Shown here: positions 26,579-35,950 of the stretch, one piece after another
Layout: each line of letters starts with the position of its first letter
Numbering within the stretch: the first letter of the stretch is position 1
Assembly: GCA_021818985.1 (NCBI GenBank)
Contig: JAKASO010000010.1
Span: forward strand, 1 to 58,713
DNA length: 58,713 nt
DNA from: a bacterium
Lineage (GTDB): Bacteria > SZUA-79 > Acidulodesulfobacterales > Acidulodesulfobacteraceae
Reading direction: 5' to 3'
The notes under the pieces: model-generated
Database searches by the model: none
Told to the model about the DNA's origin: nothing
The model's input: only the letters and a program-made list of their open reading frames with translations
Position numbers and translations under genes: made by a program

Positions 26579-27161
26579 AGATATAAACGCAATAAGATCG
26601 CAGGTATTGAATGCAATAAAGACCCTCTGTTACGAAAAAAGGGAATTTACCCTTGTTTCCGGAAAAAAAAGCAATTTTTACATTGACTTAAGAAAAATAT
26701 CTTTTGACGGCGATTACCTTTACGATATCGGCAGGCTTTTGTATACCGAATTAATTAAAAATAAAAATAGCCGTCCGTTTGATGTGGTAGCCGGCGTTCC
26801 CATAGGGGGACTGCCGCTTGTTTCGTCGGTTCTTATTAGCGGTTTTTTGGACGGTTCGTCCATTAAAGCCGTTGTTATCAGAAAAGAAAAAAAGGATTAC
26901 GGCAAAAAAAAGCTGATAGAGCCTTCGGAGTTCCTGAATAAAGGGTCTAAAATCATGATAATAGAAGATGTCGTTACGACCGGGGCATCGGTATTATCAG
27001 CGGTGAATAGCGTAAGAAACGAAGGCTATGCCGTAACGGATGCTTTATGCGTCGTTGACAGGCAAGAAGGTGGCGGCGAGAATCTAAAAAATAGCGGCGT
27101 AAACCTGCTATGCCTTTTTACAAAGGCTGAAATAGAGGAAATTAACGGCTTGAAAGCTTAA
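26568..27161 (+). CDS. pyrE: Orotate phosphoribosyltransferase
   Basis: Converts orotate and PRPP to OMP in pyrimidine synthesis. 197 residues. Motifs: FTLVSGKKSNFYIDLRK near 27-43, VVAGVPIGGLPL, AVVIRKEKKDYGKKKLIEG-type loop (with EPSEF here) and the PRPP site IIEDVVTTGASV near 129-140. An in-frame TGA lies immediately before the ATG, fixing the start. It follows the purine genes but is separated by the leader hairpin. pyrF and others are not in the window. Confidence 0.95.
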   Translation: MVLKDINAIRSQVLNAIKTLCYEKREFTLVSGKKSNFYIDLRKISFDGDYLYDIGRLLYTELIKNKNSRPFDVVAGVPIGGLPLVSSVLISGFLDGSSIKAVVIRKEKKDYGKKKLIEPSEFLNKGSKIMIIEDVVTTGASVLSAVNSVRNEGYAVTDALCVVDRQEGGGENLKNSGVNLLCLFTKAEIEEINGLKA

Positions 27162-27179
27162 CGGCAATAATTTTAAGGG

Positions 27180-27293
27180 CTGCCCGTAAGAAAAATGATA
27201 CGGCAGGTTTTCGTTGCGGCTATAGCAACAAATAAACGGGGTTTTACAATTTTACCGCCTTACGCCGTAAAGCCCCTGCCTCTAAGCATGGGG
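27180..27293 (+). other. Structured noncoding stretch between pyrE and a lipoprotein gene
   Basis: Four stems follow each other: CTGCCCGTA with TACGGCAG (27180-27206, one bulge); GTTGC/GCAAC (27213-27229); GGGGTTTTAC (27238-27247) with GTAAAGCCCC (27267-27276, one G-T); and CCCCTGC with GCATGGGG (27273-27293, one bulge), which is exclusive with the third. It ends GGGGAGTATGTC, much like right ends of IS200/IS605 elements. No protein is encoded. Confidence 0.5.
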
Positions 27294-27333
27294 AGTATGT
27301 CAAAATAGAGTTTTAAAAGTTTCTTATGAAAAT

Positions 27334-28002
27334 ATGGAAATGAAAAAAAGTTCGATATTTTTAGTGGTCTTCTTATTTTCGTTATTTACAGCCGTATCTT
27401 TTACTCTAAGCGGATGCGCTTTTGCTCCAGCTTCCAAGCCTTTCATTTATAACAGCTATCTTCTTCCGGGTCAATTCAGCTATAAGGCAAGTTTTAAAAA
27501 ATGGACAAGGAAGTCCGATGTTTATAATAGGTTTGTTACCGTAATGCTTGTCAGGGCGACATATTTTAACGCAAGTTTCAGATATGCCTATGTAATGGAA
27601 TATGCCAAATATTATATGTTAAATAAAGAAGCATTTAAAAAAATGCTTAAAAAGTCTTATTCAAAGCTAAATAATTATATCAAATTTTTTGTTTCTGTTT
27701 ATACGCCCAATAAAAAATATAACGATCTCGATTCTAACCGTTCGATATGGATGGTTTACCTTGTGAATAGCGAAGGCGATATCGCTTTGCCTTTAAAATT
27801 AAAGCCTGCCGGACAAAAGAGGATTTTTTTAAAGACCTTTTTCCCTTACGTTACAGAGTGGTCAAGGCAATATATTATAAAATTTCCAAAATACTTTCGC
27901 GAAAAAACCCGCGAGCTTATGATATCTCCCGATACAAAATGGATAAAACTTATAATAACCGGAGTTAGCGGAAGAGCCGAATTAAGATGGGATTTTCAGT
28001 AA
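27334..28002 (+). CDS. Predicted outer-membrane lipoprotein, unknown
   Basis: 222 residues. A signal peptide ends in a lipobox TLSGC (Cys28), so the mature protein should be lipid-anchored. The mature part is rich in Lys, Tyr and Phe with no motif I recognise; the pattern WTRKSDVYNRFVTVMLVRATY is followed by mixed helix and strand. Its last 16 nt overlap the start of nadB, so the two are probably co-transcribed, though no functional link is evident. Confidence 0.8.
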   Translation: MEMKKSSIFLVVFLFSLFTAVSFTLSGCAFAPASKPFIYNSYLLPGQFSYKASFKKWTRKSDVYNRFVTVMLVRATYFNASFRYAYVMEYAKYYMLNKEAFKKMLKKSYSKLNNYIKFFVSVYTPNKKYNDLDSNRSIWMVYLVNSEGDIALPLKLKPAGQKRIFLKTFFPYVTEWSRQYIIKFPKYFREKTRELMISPDTKWIKLIITGVSGRAELRWDFQ

Positions 28003-29675
28003 TTCATTTCGATGTGTTGATAATCGGCTCCGGCATAGCAGGTCTTTCTCTTGCCAACAGGTACGACGAATCTCTTTCGATAGGCATATTTACAAAAAAA
28101 GGGGAGGCGGAATCCAACACCAATTATGCGCAGGGCGGACTTGCCGCCGTTATGAACATAAAAGACTCTTATGAAAAACATGTGCAAGATACGCTTATCG
28201 CCGGTGCGGGTCTGTGTAACGAAGATATCGTAAGAATGGTCGTTGAAGAAGGTCCGGTTGTAGTTCAGGATCTTTTAAACTGGGGCGTCAAATTTACTAA
28301 ATTAAAAGATAACGAAGAAGCCTTCGATCTTGGCAAGGAAGGGGGACATTCTGAAAGAAGGGTGCTTCATGCCGGCGATATTACCGGCAGGGAAATAGAA
28401 AGGGCGCTTGTTTCAACCTCCAGATCCAGACCAAACATCTCAATTTTCGAAAATCACATAGCCGTTGATTTGATTACCTTAAATAAGCTTAGAAAAGATA
28501 AATGGCTCAAAACTTATAAAGATAAACCCGATAAAGTATTGGGGGCTTATTTTTTAAACAAAAATACCGGCAAGGTTATAACGGTCAAAGCAGGCATTGT
28601 CGTTCTTGCAACGGGGGGAGCGGGCAAGGTATTTCTTTACACCTCCAACCCCGATATTTCTACTGGCGACGGTATTGCAATGGCGCACAGAGTTGGAGCT
28701 AAAATCGCAAATATGGAGTTTTATCAATTCCACCCGACCTGCCTGTATCATCCAAAGGCAAAATCTTTTTTGATTTCGGAGGCTTTAAGGGGCGAAGGCG
28801 GGATATTAAGGCTTAAGGACGGAACGCCGTTTATGGACAAGGTCCATCCACTTAAAAACCTTGCGCCGAGGGATATCGTAGCAAGAACGATTGACTTTGA
28901 GATGAAAAGAACCGGCGATGAGTGTGTTTACCTTGATATGAGGCATAAAAGCAGGGAATTTTTAAAAAAAAGGTTTCCGGATATATTTAAAACTGCTTTA
29001 AGTTTTGGCATAGATATGTCAAAAGACCAGATTCCGGTTGTTCCAGCCGCACATTATCTCTGCGGAGGGGTTTTGGCGGATGCGACTGGACTAACCTCTA
29101 TCGAAAATCTTTATGCGATAGGCGAAGTTGCCTGCACCGGACTTCACGGCGCAAACAGGCTTGCAAGCAATTCTCTATTAGAAGGCTGCGTATTTGCCAA
29201 AAAAACTTATGAAGCGACAGCCCCAGTGTTCAAAAATGGCGGGAGCAGGGGGGACGGCAAAAAAGGCGCAAATTTTGGTAAAGGCGGTGCGGCTGGCGAA
29301 AAAGGCGAGATGGAAGAATTTAATATCCTGCCCGAGTGGAAAGATTTTGGCTTTAGCGATAGCGACGAGCTGATAGTTATAACGCATAACTGGGATGAAT
29401 TAAGGCGCGCAATGTGGAACTATGTCGGTATAGTTCGTTCGGATAAAAGGCTTGAAAGGGCTAAAAGGAGGATAGACAATCTTTTAGCGGAAATTAAGGA
29501 ATACTACTGGAACTTTAAAATCACCCCGGATTTATTAGAATTAAGAAACATAGCGGAGGTTGCAAACCTCATAATTACTTCCGCTGTATTAAGAAAGGAA
29601 TCCCGCGGCACGCACTATACCATAGACTATCCAAACAAGGACGACAAAAACTTCAAACATCCTACCGTGTTGTAA
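27987..29675 (+). CDS. nadB: L-aspartate oxidase
   Basis: FAD enzyme oxidising L-aspartate to iminoaspartate for NAD synthesis; can use fumarate anaerobically. 562 residues. The dinucleotide motif VLIIGSGIAGLSLA (about 10-23), NTNYAQGGLAAV, the active-site segment HSERRVLHAGDITG, HPTCLYHP, and GLYA-like ENLYAIGEVACTGLHGANRLASNSLLEG are all present. A Gly/Lys-rich low-complexity segment (about 413-435) separates the FAD domain from the C-terminal helical domain, making it slightly longer than usual. nadA and nadC are not in the window. Confidence 0.95.
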   Translation: MGFSVIHFDVLIIGSGIAGLSLANRYDESLSIGIFTKKGEAESNTNYAQGGLAAVMNIKDSYEKHVQDTLIAGAGLCNEDIVRMVVEEGPVVVQDLLNWGVKFTKLKDNEEAFDLGKEGGHSERRVLHAGDITGREIERALVSTSRSRPNISIFENHIAVDLITLNKLRKDKWLKTYKDKPDKVLGAYFLNKNTGKVITVKAGIVVLATGGAGKVFLYTSNPDISTGDGIAMAHRVGAKIANMEFYQFHPTCLYHPKAKSFLISEALRGEGGILRLKDGTPFMDKVHPLKNLAPRDIVARTIDFEMKRTGDECVYLDMRHKSREFLKKRFPDIFKTALSFGIDMSKDQIPVVPAAHYLCGGVLADATGLTSIENLYAIGEVACTGLHGANRLASNSLLEGCVFAKKTYEATAPVFKNGGSRGDGKKGANFGKGGAAGEKGEMEEFNILPEWKDFGFSDSDELIVITHNWDELRRAMWNYVGIVRSDKRLERAKRRIDNLLAEIKEYYWNFKITPDLLELRNIAEVANLIITSAVLRKESRGTHYTIDYPNKDDKNFKHPTVL

Positions 29676-29941
29676 TGGTAAAATATTTTAATATATTAAC
29701 CTGATCCTGATATTAACAATTGTTGTAAAAATTTACATACATCTCTGTCATTATCAAATCAAAAGATAAAACTGCCGCCTAAAGCCATAAGATAAGCAAA
29801 TATAGACCCCCCAAGTCCTTGTTTTGTCCTAATATTATCCTAACGGACGAAATAACCATGCAATTAAACATAACTGTCCGTCCCGATATTTTATAAAACA
29901 TAGGAAGGGACGAACAGCATTAAACCTTACTTAGTTTATTA

Positions 29942-30715
29942 CTACTGACAGGGAACCATATATAAACCTTCGACGTTGTTTCTTGCTGAGACTATTATAT
30001 AATAAACGTAGCTGTCTTCCGTGGAACCGTTCGTATAAATGTAATCGATATTGGCTATTTGCATGGTGTATTCCTGATAGGGGACAGTCACAGTCGGCGC
30101 AACGTAGTTTGATTGAGCACTGTTATCGCAAGTTAAGCCTGCAGATAGACCTCCAGCACTACCTGGACCTGTAATAGCTCCATTAGCATAATTTAAATAC
30201 CACGAATTTGCAAGTTCAGGCGCTGCTACAGGAACGGTCGGCACCGTAGCAACTAGAATATTGTATGATGTGCCGGAACCATCTCCGACTGCGGCTGTCG
30301 GCGTTGAATAATTTGGCAATAATAAAAACGGATTAGCGTAAGGATTAGTTCCTGCCGCGTTAGCCGCCGGTAGAGTCAGTTTGAAAGTTATCGTTCCCGC
30401 AGTTTTTTTAGTAAACCCCGAAACCACAATATAAGTGTCCAAATCGTCATACGTCAAATTTTTTGACAGTTGGTTTATTACTCCTTCACCCAGCGAGCCG
30501 ATTACCCCTTGCGATGCCGCCTCGTTTGCCGCGCCGGTTAAGTTTACGAATTTTGGAAGTACTACGGCAGCCAAAATGCCGATTAAGAGTATTACCATGA
30601 CAAGTTCGATAAGCGTAAACGCCGAACCGTTTTTAAAGTTTTTTAACGGTTTAAAATTAAAAGGTTTTCTAAATCTTTTTTGAATGTTTTGAATACTTTC
30701 AAGAATAGTTTTCAT
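29942..30715 (-). CDS. Type IV pilin-like protein with long leader
   Basis: 257 residues. A 33-residue basic leader precedes FTLIELVMVILLIGILAAVVLPKF, the classic prepilin helix with Glu5. The residue just before Phe is Ala (GSAFTLIEL) instead of Gly, so cleavage by PilD may be slower or follow a variant rule. The mature domain is Gly/Ala/Thr/Pro-rich with a pair of late cysteines (Cys202 and Cys256), as in MSHA- or GspG/H-like pilins with a C-terminal disulfide loop. It stands alone with AT-rich flanks; a candidate major or accessory pilin. Confidence 0.85.
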   Translation of the reverse strand: MKTILESIQNIQKRFRKPFNFKPLKNFKNGSAFTLIELVMVILLIGILAAVVLPKFVNLTGAANEAASQGVIGSLGEGVINQLSKNLTYDDLDTYIVVSGFTKKTAGTITFKLTLPAANAAGTNPYANPFLLLPNYSTPTAAVGDGSGTSYNILVATVPTVPVAAPELANSWYLNYANGAITGPGSAGGLSAGLTCDNSAQSNYVAPTVTVPYQEYTMQIANIDYIYTNGSTEDSYVYYIIVSARNNVEGLYMVPCQ

Positions 30716-30959
30716 AGTTATATTCTCCTTAAAATATGATTATAAAAAATATTTAAAAAATACTAAGTTTTTCCTCATTAAATATAATACTAAATCGTCG
30801 ATTTTATCTAAGCTAATTTTAACCATAATAATATATAATATTTTAGCATATAATAACATATAATATAAAATAATTGTCAATAATTTTTTTTAAACAAAGA
30901 TTTTTTCAACGTGATTTATGGTAAATCTCTTTGTTTAATTAGATTATTTTTGAGTTAAT

Positions 30960-31844
30960 TTATTTTGCATATTGCGCAGGGTCTTTAATTCCGGCTTTTA
31001 GAAATCCTTTTTTCCGCAGGATGCACGAGTCGCAGGCGCCGCATGCAAGATCGCCCGCCGGATCGTAACAGCTGTGGGTTAGCTCCAGCGGTACGCCGAT
31101 CTTGTTGGCACTAATAATTATGTTTTTTTTACTCATCTTTATTAGCGGGGTATGTATCTTGAATTTTATTTCTCCAGTTACCGATATCTTTGTGGCAAGA
31201 TTTGCCGTATTTTCGAATGCTTTTATATATTCGGGCCTGCAATCCGGGTATCCGCTGTAATCCACCCAATTAACGCCGATAAAAATATCGCCCGTCTTGT
31301 TTACTTCGCACACGGCAAGCGCATAGGAAAGAAATATAGTATTTCTTGCCGGAACGTAGGTTACGGGAATATCGTTAAACTCTTTATTCTTATCATGTTT
31401 ATTATTGATGGACATTGCGTTTAAATCGTTTGACGGGTTGGCTATATCATCATAATCATCATGCCCATATTCATCAGCCGGTAAAGGGTTTATTTTATTA
31501 CCGTTTTTAAGATTGTTAATAAAGGCGTATTTTAGGACGCCTTTAGTTTTTTTAGTCATATTTTTTGGGACGCTTATAGAATAATCGACAAGGGCGGAGC
31601 CTTTAATTTGACTGAAATCTAAGGCAATAATTATGTGGTTTTTTAAATTAAAAAATGCGGCAATTTTTTTTGCGTGTTCGATCTCTATAGCGTGCCTTTG
31701 TCCGTAAAAAAATGTAACCGGTAAGACATCGTAGCCTTCGTCCATGGCGATCTTTAAAACGGTAGTAGAATCAAGCCCGCCGCTAAACAGCACTACGGCT
31801 TTTTTTTTATCTTTTTTTTTATGATCCAATTTATCAAAACCCAC
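30960..31844 (-). CDS. queC: 7-cyano-7-deazaguanine synthase (with internal insert)
   Basis: ATP-dependent conversion of CDG to preQ0 for queuosine. 294 residues against the usual 220-235. The PP-loop FSGGLDSTT (20-28) and the C-terminal zinc site CYDPAGDLACGACDSC are intact. The extra length is an Asn/Asp-rich segment at about 100-157, inserted before the conserved VPARNTIFLSYAL; the family normally has a short loop there. Other queuosine genes are not nearby. The flanks hold pilin-type genes. Confidence 0.95.
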   Translation of the reverse strand: MGFDKLDHKKKDKKKAVVLFSGGLDSTTVLKIAMDEGYDVLPVTFFYGQRHAIEIEHAKKIAAFFNLKNHIIIALDFSQIKGSALVDYSISVPKNMTKKTKGVLKYAFINNLKNGNKINPLPADEYGHDDYDDIANPSNDLNAMSINNKHDKNKEFNDIPVTYVPARNTIFLSYALAVCEVNKTGDIFIGVNWVDYSGYPDCRPEYIKAFENTANLATKISVTGEIKFKIHTPLIKMSKKNIIISANKIGVPLELTHSCYDPAGDLACGACDSCILRKKGFLKAGIKDPAQYAK

Positions 31845-32023
31845 AGAAATATCCTCACCCTCTTTCTGCGCTAAATGAATTGGGTTAATTAATTAAATTG
31901 CAATCCTTTTATCCTAATAAATTAGGTTTAAAAACACGGATGTCTATTCCTTTAATACGGCTTGTATTCATAACAATCCTATTGTATAATAAATATTATA
32001 TTAACACAATATACTTAAAAATT

Positions 32024-32533
32024 ATGACAATGGATAATAAGGGATTTAGCCTTTTAGAAATCATTGTTACGATAATCGTTATCGCGATTGCCTTAGTTGC
32101 AATAGTGGAAAGCTTTATAGCAGGCTCCACCTCGAGCATAAATATTTCAAATCAGCAAACGGCGCAAAACATTGCCAAACAAACAATGGCGGAGTTATAT
32201 TACTGCAGAAACGGCGGGACAACCGGTATCTGTTCATTTAAAACCACGACGACGATATGGGATAACCCAGGACTGCTGGATTCAACACAATCAACGCCTT
32301 TAAACAACGAATGTTTTTATACTGTAGTAAAAGCCAGTTGTGCTATCTTATCCGATACAAATGGCGATGTTAGCATTACGGGAAGCTGCCCCGCTCCGCC
32401 TCCACCACCGGCTGATTATATATCGGCAGTGGTTAATACAGGCTGGTTTGCGTTAAATTCGGGCGGGACATGCCCCACTCCACCGGCAAGTTATCCGTCC
32501 GTTACTGTTTCGACGATTTTTGCAAACTATTAA
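32024..32533 (+). CDS. Minor pilin / pseudopilin (PilV/GspI-like)
   Basis: About 169 residues from ATG 32024 (MTMDNKG then FSLLEIIVTIIVIAIALVAIVESF). The frame is open further upstream to 31898, but a short 7-residue leader is the normal layout and the upstream part is an unlikely extension. The Gly-Phe cleavage site and Glu5 are present. The mature part has four or more Cys and a proline run (APPPPPADY). First of three minor-pilin-like genes on the plus strand, which likely prime pilus assembly or act in adhesion. Confidence 0.85.
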   Translation: MTMDNKGFSLLEIIVTIIVIAIALVAIVESFIAGSTSSINISNQQTAQNIAKQTMAELYYCRNGGTTGICSFKTTTTIWDNPGLLDSTQSTPLNNECFYTVVKASCAILSDTNGDVSITGSCPAPPPPPADYISAVVNTGWFALNSGGTCPTPPASYPSVTVSTIFANY

Positions 32534-32545
32534 TAAATAAAACTA

Positions 32546-32580
32546 CTATACTGCACCCATTGTCAAGACGTTTTTTTTAG
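32546..32580. repeat. Candidate insertion-sequence end remnant
   Basis: CTATACTGCACCCATTGTCA then AGACG and a T-run. About 26 of 33 positions match 58611-58643 at the other end of the window. The form ACTG-x-x-CCC-x-TTGTCAA resembles terminal repeats of IS3-type elements. It sits in the 200-bp gap between two minor pilin genes; the T-run could also end transcription. Confidence 0.35.
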
Positions 32581-32733
32581 TTTTCTTATTCCCTATTATT
32601 TAATATGGATAAGGCTATTAAAAATCTAAGCGAACGGTTTTTAAACAGATTATCTGGCGGAATTAAGGATTAATCAAAAAAATAAATCCGGTCAGTTTTA
32701 GCAGAAAATATCGTTTAAAGAAGGAATTGTTTT

Positions 32734-33384
32734 ATGAGCCGGGAATTGATATTTAAAATTATTAAAGAAGGCGGGCATAAGAATAAAGGCGGGTTTACGC
32801 TTATCGAATTGGTTATAACTATTATATTGATTGGAATAATGTCGGTGGGGTTATACAATATTGTGCTTTTTGGGATAAAAGATTATATGATGAACGAAAA
32901 TTATCTTCATCAGACAAATTCTATGAGTTTAGCAATCTCCATAATGCGCATGAATATATCGGATGCGGCAATGCCGCTTAAAAGATTAAATGTTCCAAGA
33001 GGGAAATGGTGTCCGTTGAAACGGAAAGATAATCCGAAGACCAAAGGCAATCCTCCGATTGTTGTTGTTAATGGTAACGAAATTGCATTTTATAAATATA
33101 TAGATATAGTTAGAACTACCAATCAGGAGTTGGTGGTTTTTTGTGTTTATAATAATGTGCTATATAAGCAGGTAACTACCAATCAGGTAACGACAGATTA
33201 CCCCAGCCTTAACAATATTAGCAATATTGCTTTTTCTTCTTCAGAGTTACCGCCACCACCAGTGCCACCACCAGTGCCAATGTATTATTACTATATAAAT
33301 ATGGAAGTATCTGCTCTACCCTCAGGCTATTCAGAAAACGAAAACGGCGGCGCTTCGGTAATTGTGGCAAATCCGCAGGAATGA
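32734..33384 (+). CDS. Minor pilin (PilW/GspJ-like)
   Basis: 216 residues with an 19-residue leader rich in Lys and Gly, then GG-FTLIELVITIILIGIMSVGLYNIV, a textbook prepilin helix. The mature domain includes YLHQTNSMSLAISIMRMNI (helix continuing from the N-terminus) and a late proline-rich repeat encoded by a tandem CCACCACCAGTG duplication. GAAGGA lies 8 nt before the ATG. Middle gene of the minor pilin trio. Confidence 0.88.
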   Translation: MSRELIFKIIKEGGHKNKGGFTLIELVITIILIGIMSVGLYNIVLFGIKDYMMNENYLHQTNSMSLAISIMRMNISDAAMPLKRLNVPRGKWCPLKRKDNPKTKGNPPIVVVNGNEIAFYKYIDIVRTTNQELVVFCVYNNVLYKQVTTNQVTTDYPSLNNISNIAFSSSELPPPPVPPPVPMYYYYINMEVSALPSGYSENENGGASVIVANPQE

Positions 33385-33518
33385 AAATAGCTTTATAAAA
33401 AGCCGTATAAAGGGACATGTTTTTAAAAGTATATATATGGAAATGTTGCAAAGAAACATATATTTTAAGTATATTTTTTAGGCTTATTTATTATCCAAAT
33501 ACAAAATAAAATTATAAT

Positions 33519-34097
33519 ATGAAAATATTATCTTCAAATAAAGGAATATCAATAATATTTGCGGTGATATTGATCGTGCTTTTAGGGCTTGCTGGGTCTA
33601 TATTTGCTTATCTTATGGCTTCCGGCAGTATAACGTCGAGGCAGAACCTGACGAGTGCAGAGGCTAAATATGCCGCAAAATCGGGTGTCGAAATAGCCAT
33701 GTATCAAGAGGCTAACCCTCCATCTCCTCCAACTTTTCCAACTTCTCTTACTGCGCCTTCGGGTATTAGTTGTCCGAGCGCTCCGGTTATTCCTCCGGGA
33801 GTTACAATCTTAGCTGCAAATATTAAGACTATAGGATATATCTACGGCGATTTAGGAAATTATGATAACTATACATCTTCATTTTGCGCATTGGTTGCCG
33901 AAGATACAACTCCTACGCCTTCGTGTTTATATATTATAACTTCCAACGGCTCTGCAGGCGGAACGGTAAGGGCAATTACGACGGAAGCAGGGATTAAATA
34001 CCATGTTAACAGCGCAGGTAAAATTAAATGTAATAAAAGTGATAAGAAAAGTGATAAGACCATTTTTGTTGAAAACGAATTGCCGAACAGCTACTAA
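33519..34097 (+). CDS. PilX-like pilus accessory protein
   Basis: 192 residues. N-terminus NKGISIIFAVILIVLLGLAGSIFAYLMASG matches PilX/GspK-type proteins, which lack the Glu5 of classical pilins. The following TSRQNLTSAEAKYAAKSGVEIAMYQ is the usual helix with A-x-x-A-A-x-S-G. The rest is Pro/Ser/Thr-rich with paired cysteines. Third of the minor pilin trio, expected at the pilus tip. The gene ends 250 bp before the convergent MFS gene. Confidence 0.85.
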   Translation: MKILSSNKGISIIFAVILIVLLGLAGSIFAYLMASGSITSRQNLTSAEAKYAAKSGVEIAMYQEANPPSPPTFPTSLTAPSGISCPSAPVIPPGVTILAANIKTIGYIYGDLGNYDNYTSSFCALVAEDTTPTPSCLYIITSNGSAGGTVRAITTEAGIKYHVNSAGKIKCNKSDKKSDKTIFVENELPNSY

Positions 34098-34347
34098 TAT
34101 CATCTATCATCAAACTAAACTTATTATAGCTTTGATGCATTTAATCGCCGTTTTTAATAAGCTCATCAAGAAGGCCCGAAATGCGTTTATCTTTTATTTT
34201 TAATTTACTCTTAACTCGCCCGCCGGGAAGCTTCCTAAATCTTTTCTGTAAAGCAAGGGATAAAAAGCCGAAACGATCTTTGTGCGAAAAGAATTAACTC
34301 CTAAACCCCTTTCGTAGGGTGTGAGATGATGAATGAAAGGCGGATAG

Positions 34348-35760
34348 TTAAGCGGCGATGTTATGCATATGATTTTTTTTTGCAAATAAGCCGAAAGAGA
34401 TTGCGGCAATTACAATTATTACCGCTATAACGGAATAAGCCGCCAAATAATTAGAATAGTAAAAAACAGCGCCGATTATAAACGGACCTAAAACAAACCC
34501 TAAATCGCTTAATGTTCTGTATATTCCTATGGCTTCGTCATAATGATTTCTATCTACGCTGTCCATAAGATAAAGGTTTCTTGCCGGTCCTGAAAATCCT
34601 CCGCCCGCGCTTAAAAGTATAATAGATGCAACAAATCCGGCTAAATCTCGAAATATTATAAACCATAGTATTCCCATAGCGCTTATTATAAACGATATTA
34701 CGATAGATCTTCTTATGCCGAGATATTTTATCGTTTTATCGGAATAATAAGTTAATATAACCCCGATTAGCGCGGATATTGATATTAACAAACCTATGTA
34801 TGCTTTATTTAAGTGAATTATGCTTGCGCCCACTAACGGCACTAATTCCCTTCTTGAGCCGATCCTCGAAAAGAAAAAGGAAAACGTTAAAAAGCACAGA
34901 AGAACAAAACTTATATTGGTTAATAAATCCAAATACCCCCTTTTTTTTATAATCCGTTCAGAAGCGATACCCTTGTCCCTGTCTATGTCTCTACCCCTAT
35001 CCCTGTCTATATTTATATCTTTATTTTTATCTTTGATATTGCCGTTATTATTGCTATAATTTTTAATTATATTACTTTCTTCATCGGCGAAATCTAATAC
35101 GACGTTGTCATTTTTAATAGCGCTCCTAATATTTTGTTTTTCTGCATTGGCGTTATTATAATTATTACTGCCGCTACCGGTATAAATATATTTTAAAAAT
35201 TTTTTATTGGATAATGATATAAAGAAAGCTAATAACATAACGGATGCATACAATAAAAAAGCGCTTTTATCCGTGAATTTAAAAGCGATTATCGCTCCTA
35301 TGAACGGCGCAAGCCCCATGGAAAGCCTTCTTGCTATCATATATCTGCTTAAAACCTTTGCCCTTTTTTCATCTTGGTAAAAGCGCTTTGTAAGGATTAT
35401 CATCGAAGATGTGTTTATGATGCCGGAGCCAAACCCCTCAAAAAACCTGAATACGAAAAGTTCGTCGTAAAATGTGGAAAAGTAGTAACCGGCGGCGCCC
35501 AGCAGGATAAAAAAGATGCCTATATGAATAAAATTTTTATTATATTTTTTACTTGCAAAGCTGACCGGAATATTTATTAAAATACGGGCAAGACCAAATG
35601 AGGCGATTATCAGTCCTATCGTGATAATGCTTGCCCCAAGGCTTTTAGCGTAAAGGGGGAGGACTACGGTATTAAGTCCGAGACCGAAGTCTGCAAGCGC
35701 TACGGTCGAAAGTATGGTAAATAAAAGCTTTTTTGCGGATATATTTGATATGTTATCCAT
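34348..35760 (-). CDS. Major facilitator superfamily transporter
   Basis: 470 residues, 12 membrane segments in two bundles. The first bundle (about 10-185) includes the loop motif RILINIPVSFASKKY and FRFFEGFGSGI; the second starts near 278. The central cytoplasmic loop (about 185-275) is very long and low-complexity, rich in Asn, Asp and Lys (NIKDKNKDINIDRDRGRD). Substrate is not predictable from sequence. It is divergent from the sHdr operon; a transport role for a sulfur compound would be speculation. Confidence 0.88.
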   Translation of the reverse strand: MDNISNISAKKLLFTILSTVALADFGLGLNTVVLPLYAKSLGASIITIGLIIASFGLARILINIPVSFASKKYNKNFIHIGIFFILLGAAGYYFSTFYDELFVFRFFEGFGSGIINTSSMIILTKRFYQDEKRAKVLSRYMIARRLSMGLAPFIGAIIAFKFTDKSAFLLYASVMLLAFFISLSNKKFLKYIYTGSGSNNYNNANAEKQNIRSAIKNDNVVLDFADEESNIIKNYSNNNGNIKDKNKDINIDRDRGRDIDRDKGIASERIIKKRGYLDLLTNISFVLLCFLTFSFFFSRIGSRRELVPLVGASIIHLNKAYIGLLISISALIGVILTYYSDKTIKYLGIRRSIVISFIISAMGILWFIIFRDLAGFVASIILLSAGGGFSGPARNLYLMDSVDRNHYDEAIGIYRTLSDLGFVLGPFIIGAVFYYSNYLAAYSVIAVIIVIAAISFGLFAKKNHMHNIAA

Positions 35761-35805
35761 TTAAGGTCAGCTCAGCCGGCGATTTTGGGGTTATATAAAA
35801 AAAAT

Positions 35806-35835
35806 TTGACAGTATCGTAAAGTTTTTGGTATAGT
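35806..35835 (+). promoter_or_regulatory. Sigma-70-type promoter for the sHdr operon
   Basis: TTGACA at 35806-35811 and TATAGT at 35830-35835 with an 18-bp spacer; an overlapping TAGTAT at 35835 is an alternative -10. It is 116 bp upstream of shdrC1, in the divergent gap with the MFS gene. GGAG 6 nt before the shdrC1 ATG is the ribosome-binding site. Confidence 0.65.
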
Positions 35836-35950
35836 AGTATAACATTTTTTGGCTAAAGGCGAAAATGATCGTCCGCTTATAGGCTGATTTTTTTTTTACC
35901 TAAAATTTCACGTTAAAATCAAACCAAATACAGATACATTGGAGTAAATT

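Noticed and set aside
31898-32023. Longer N-terminus of the first minor pilin
   Set aside because: It would give a 49-residue leader with a second hydrophobic helix; ATG 32024 gives the usual short leader before Gly-Phe.
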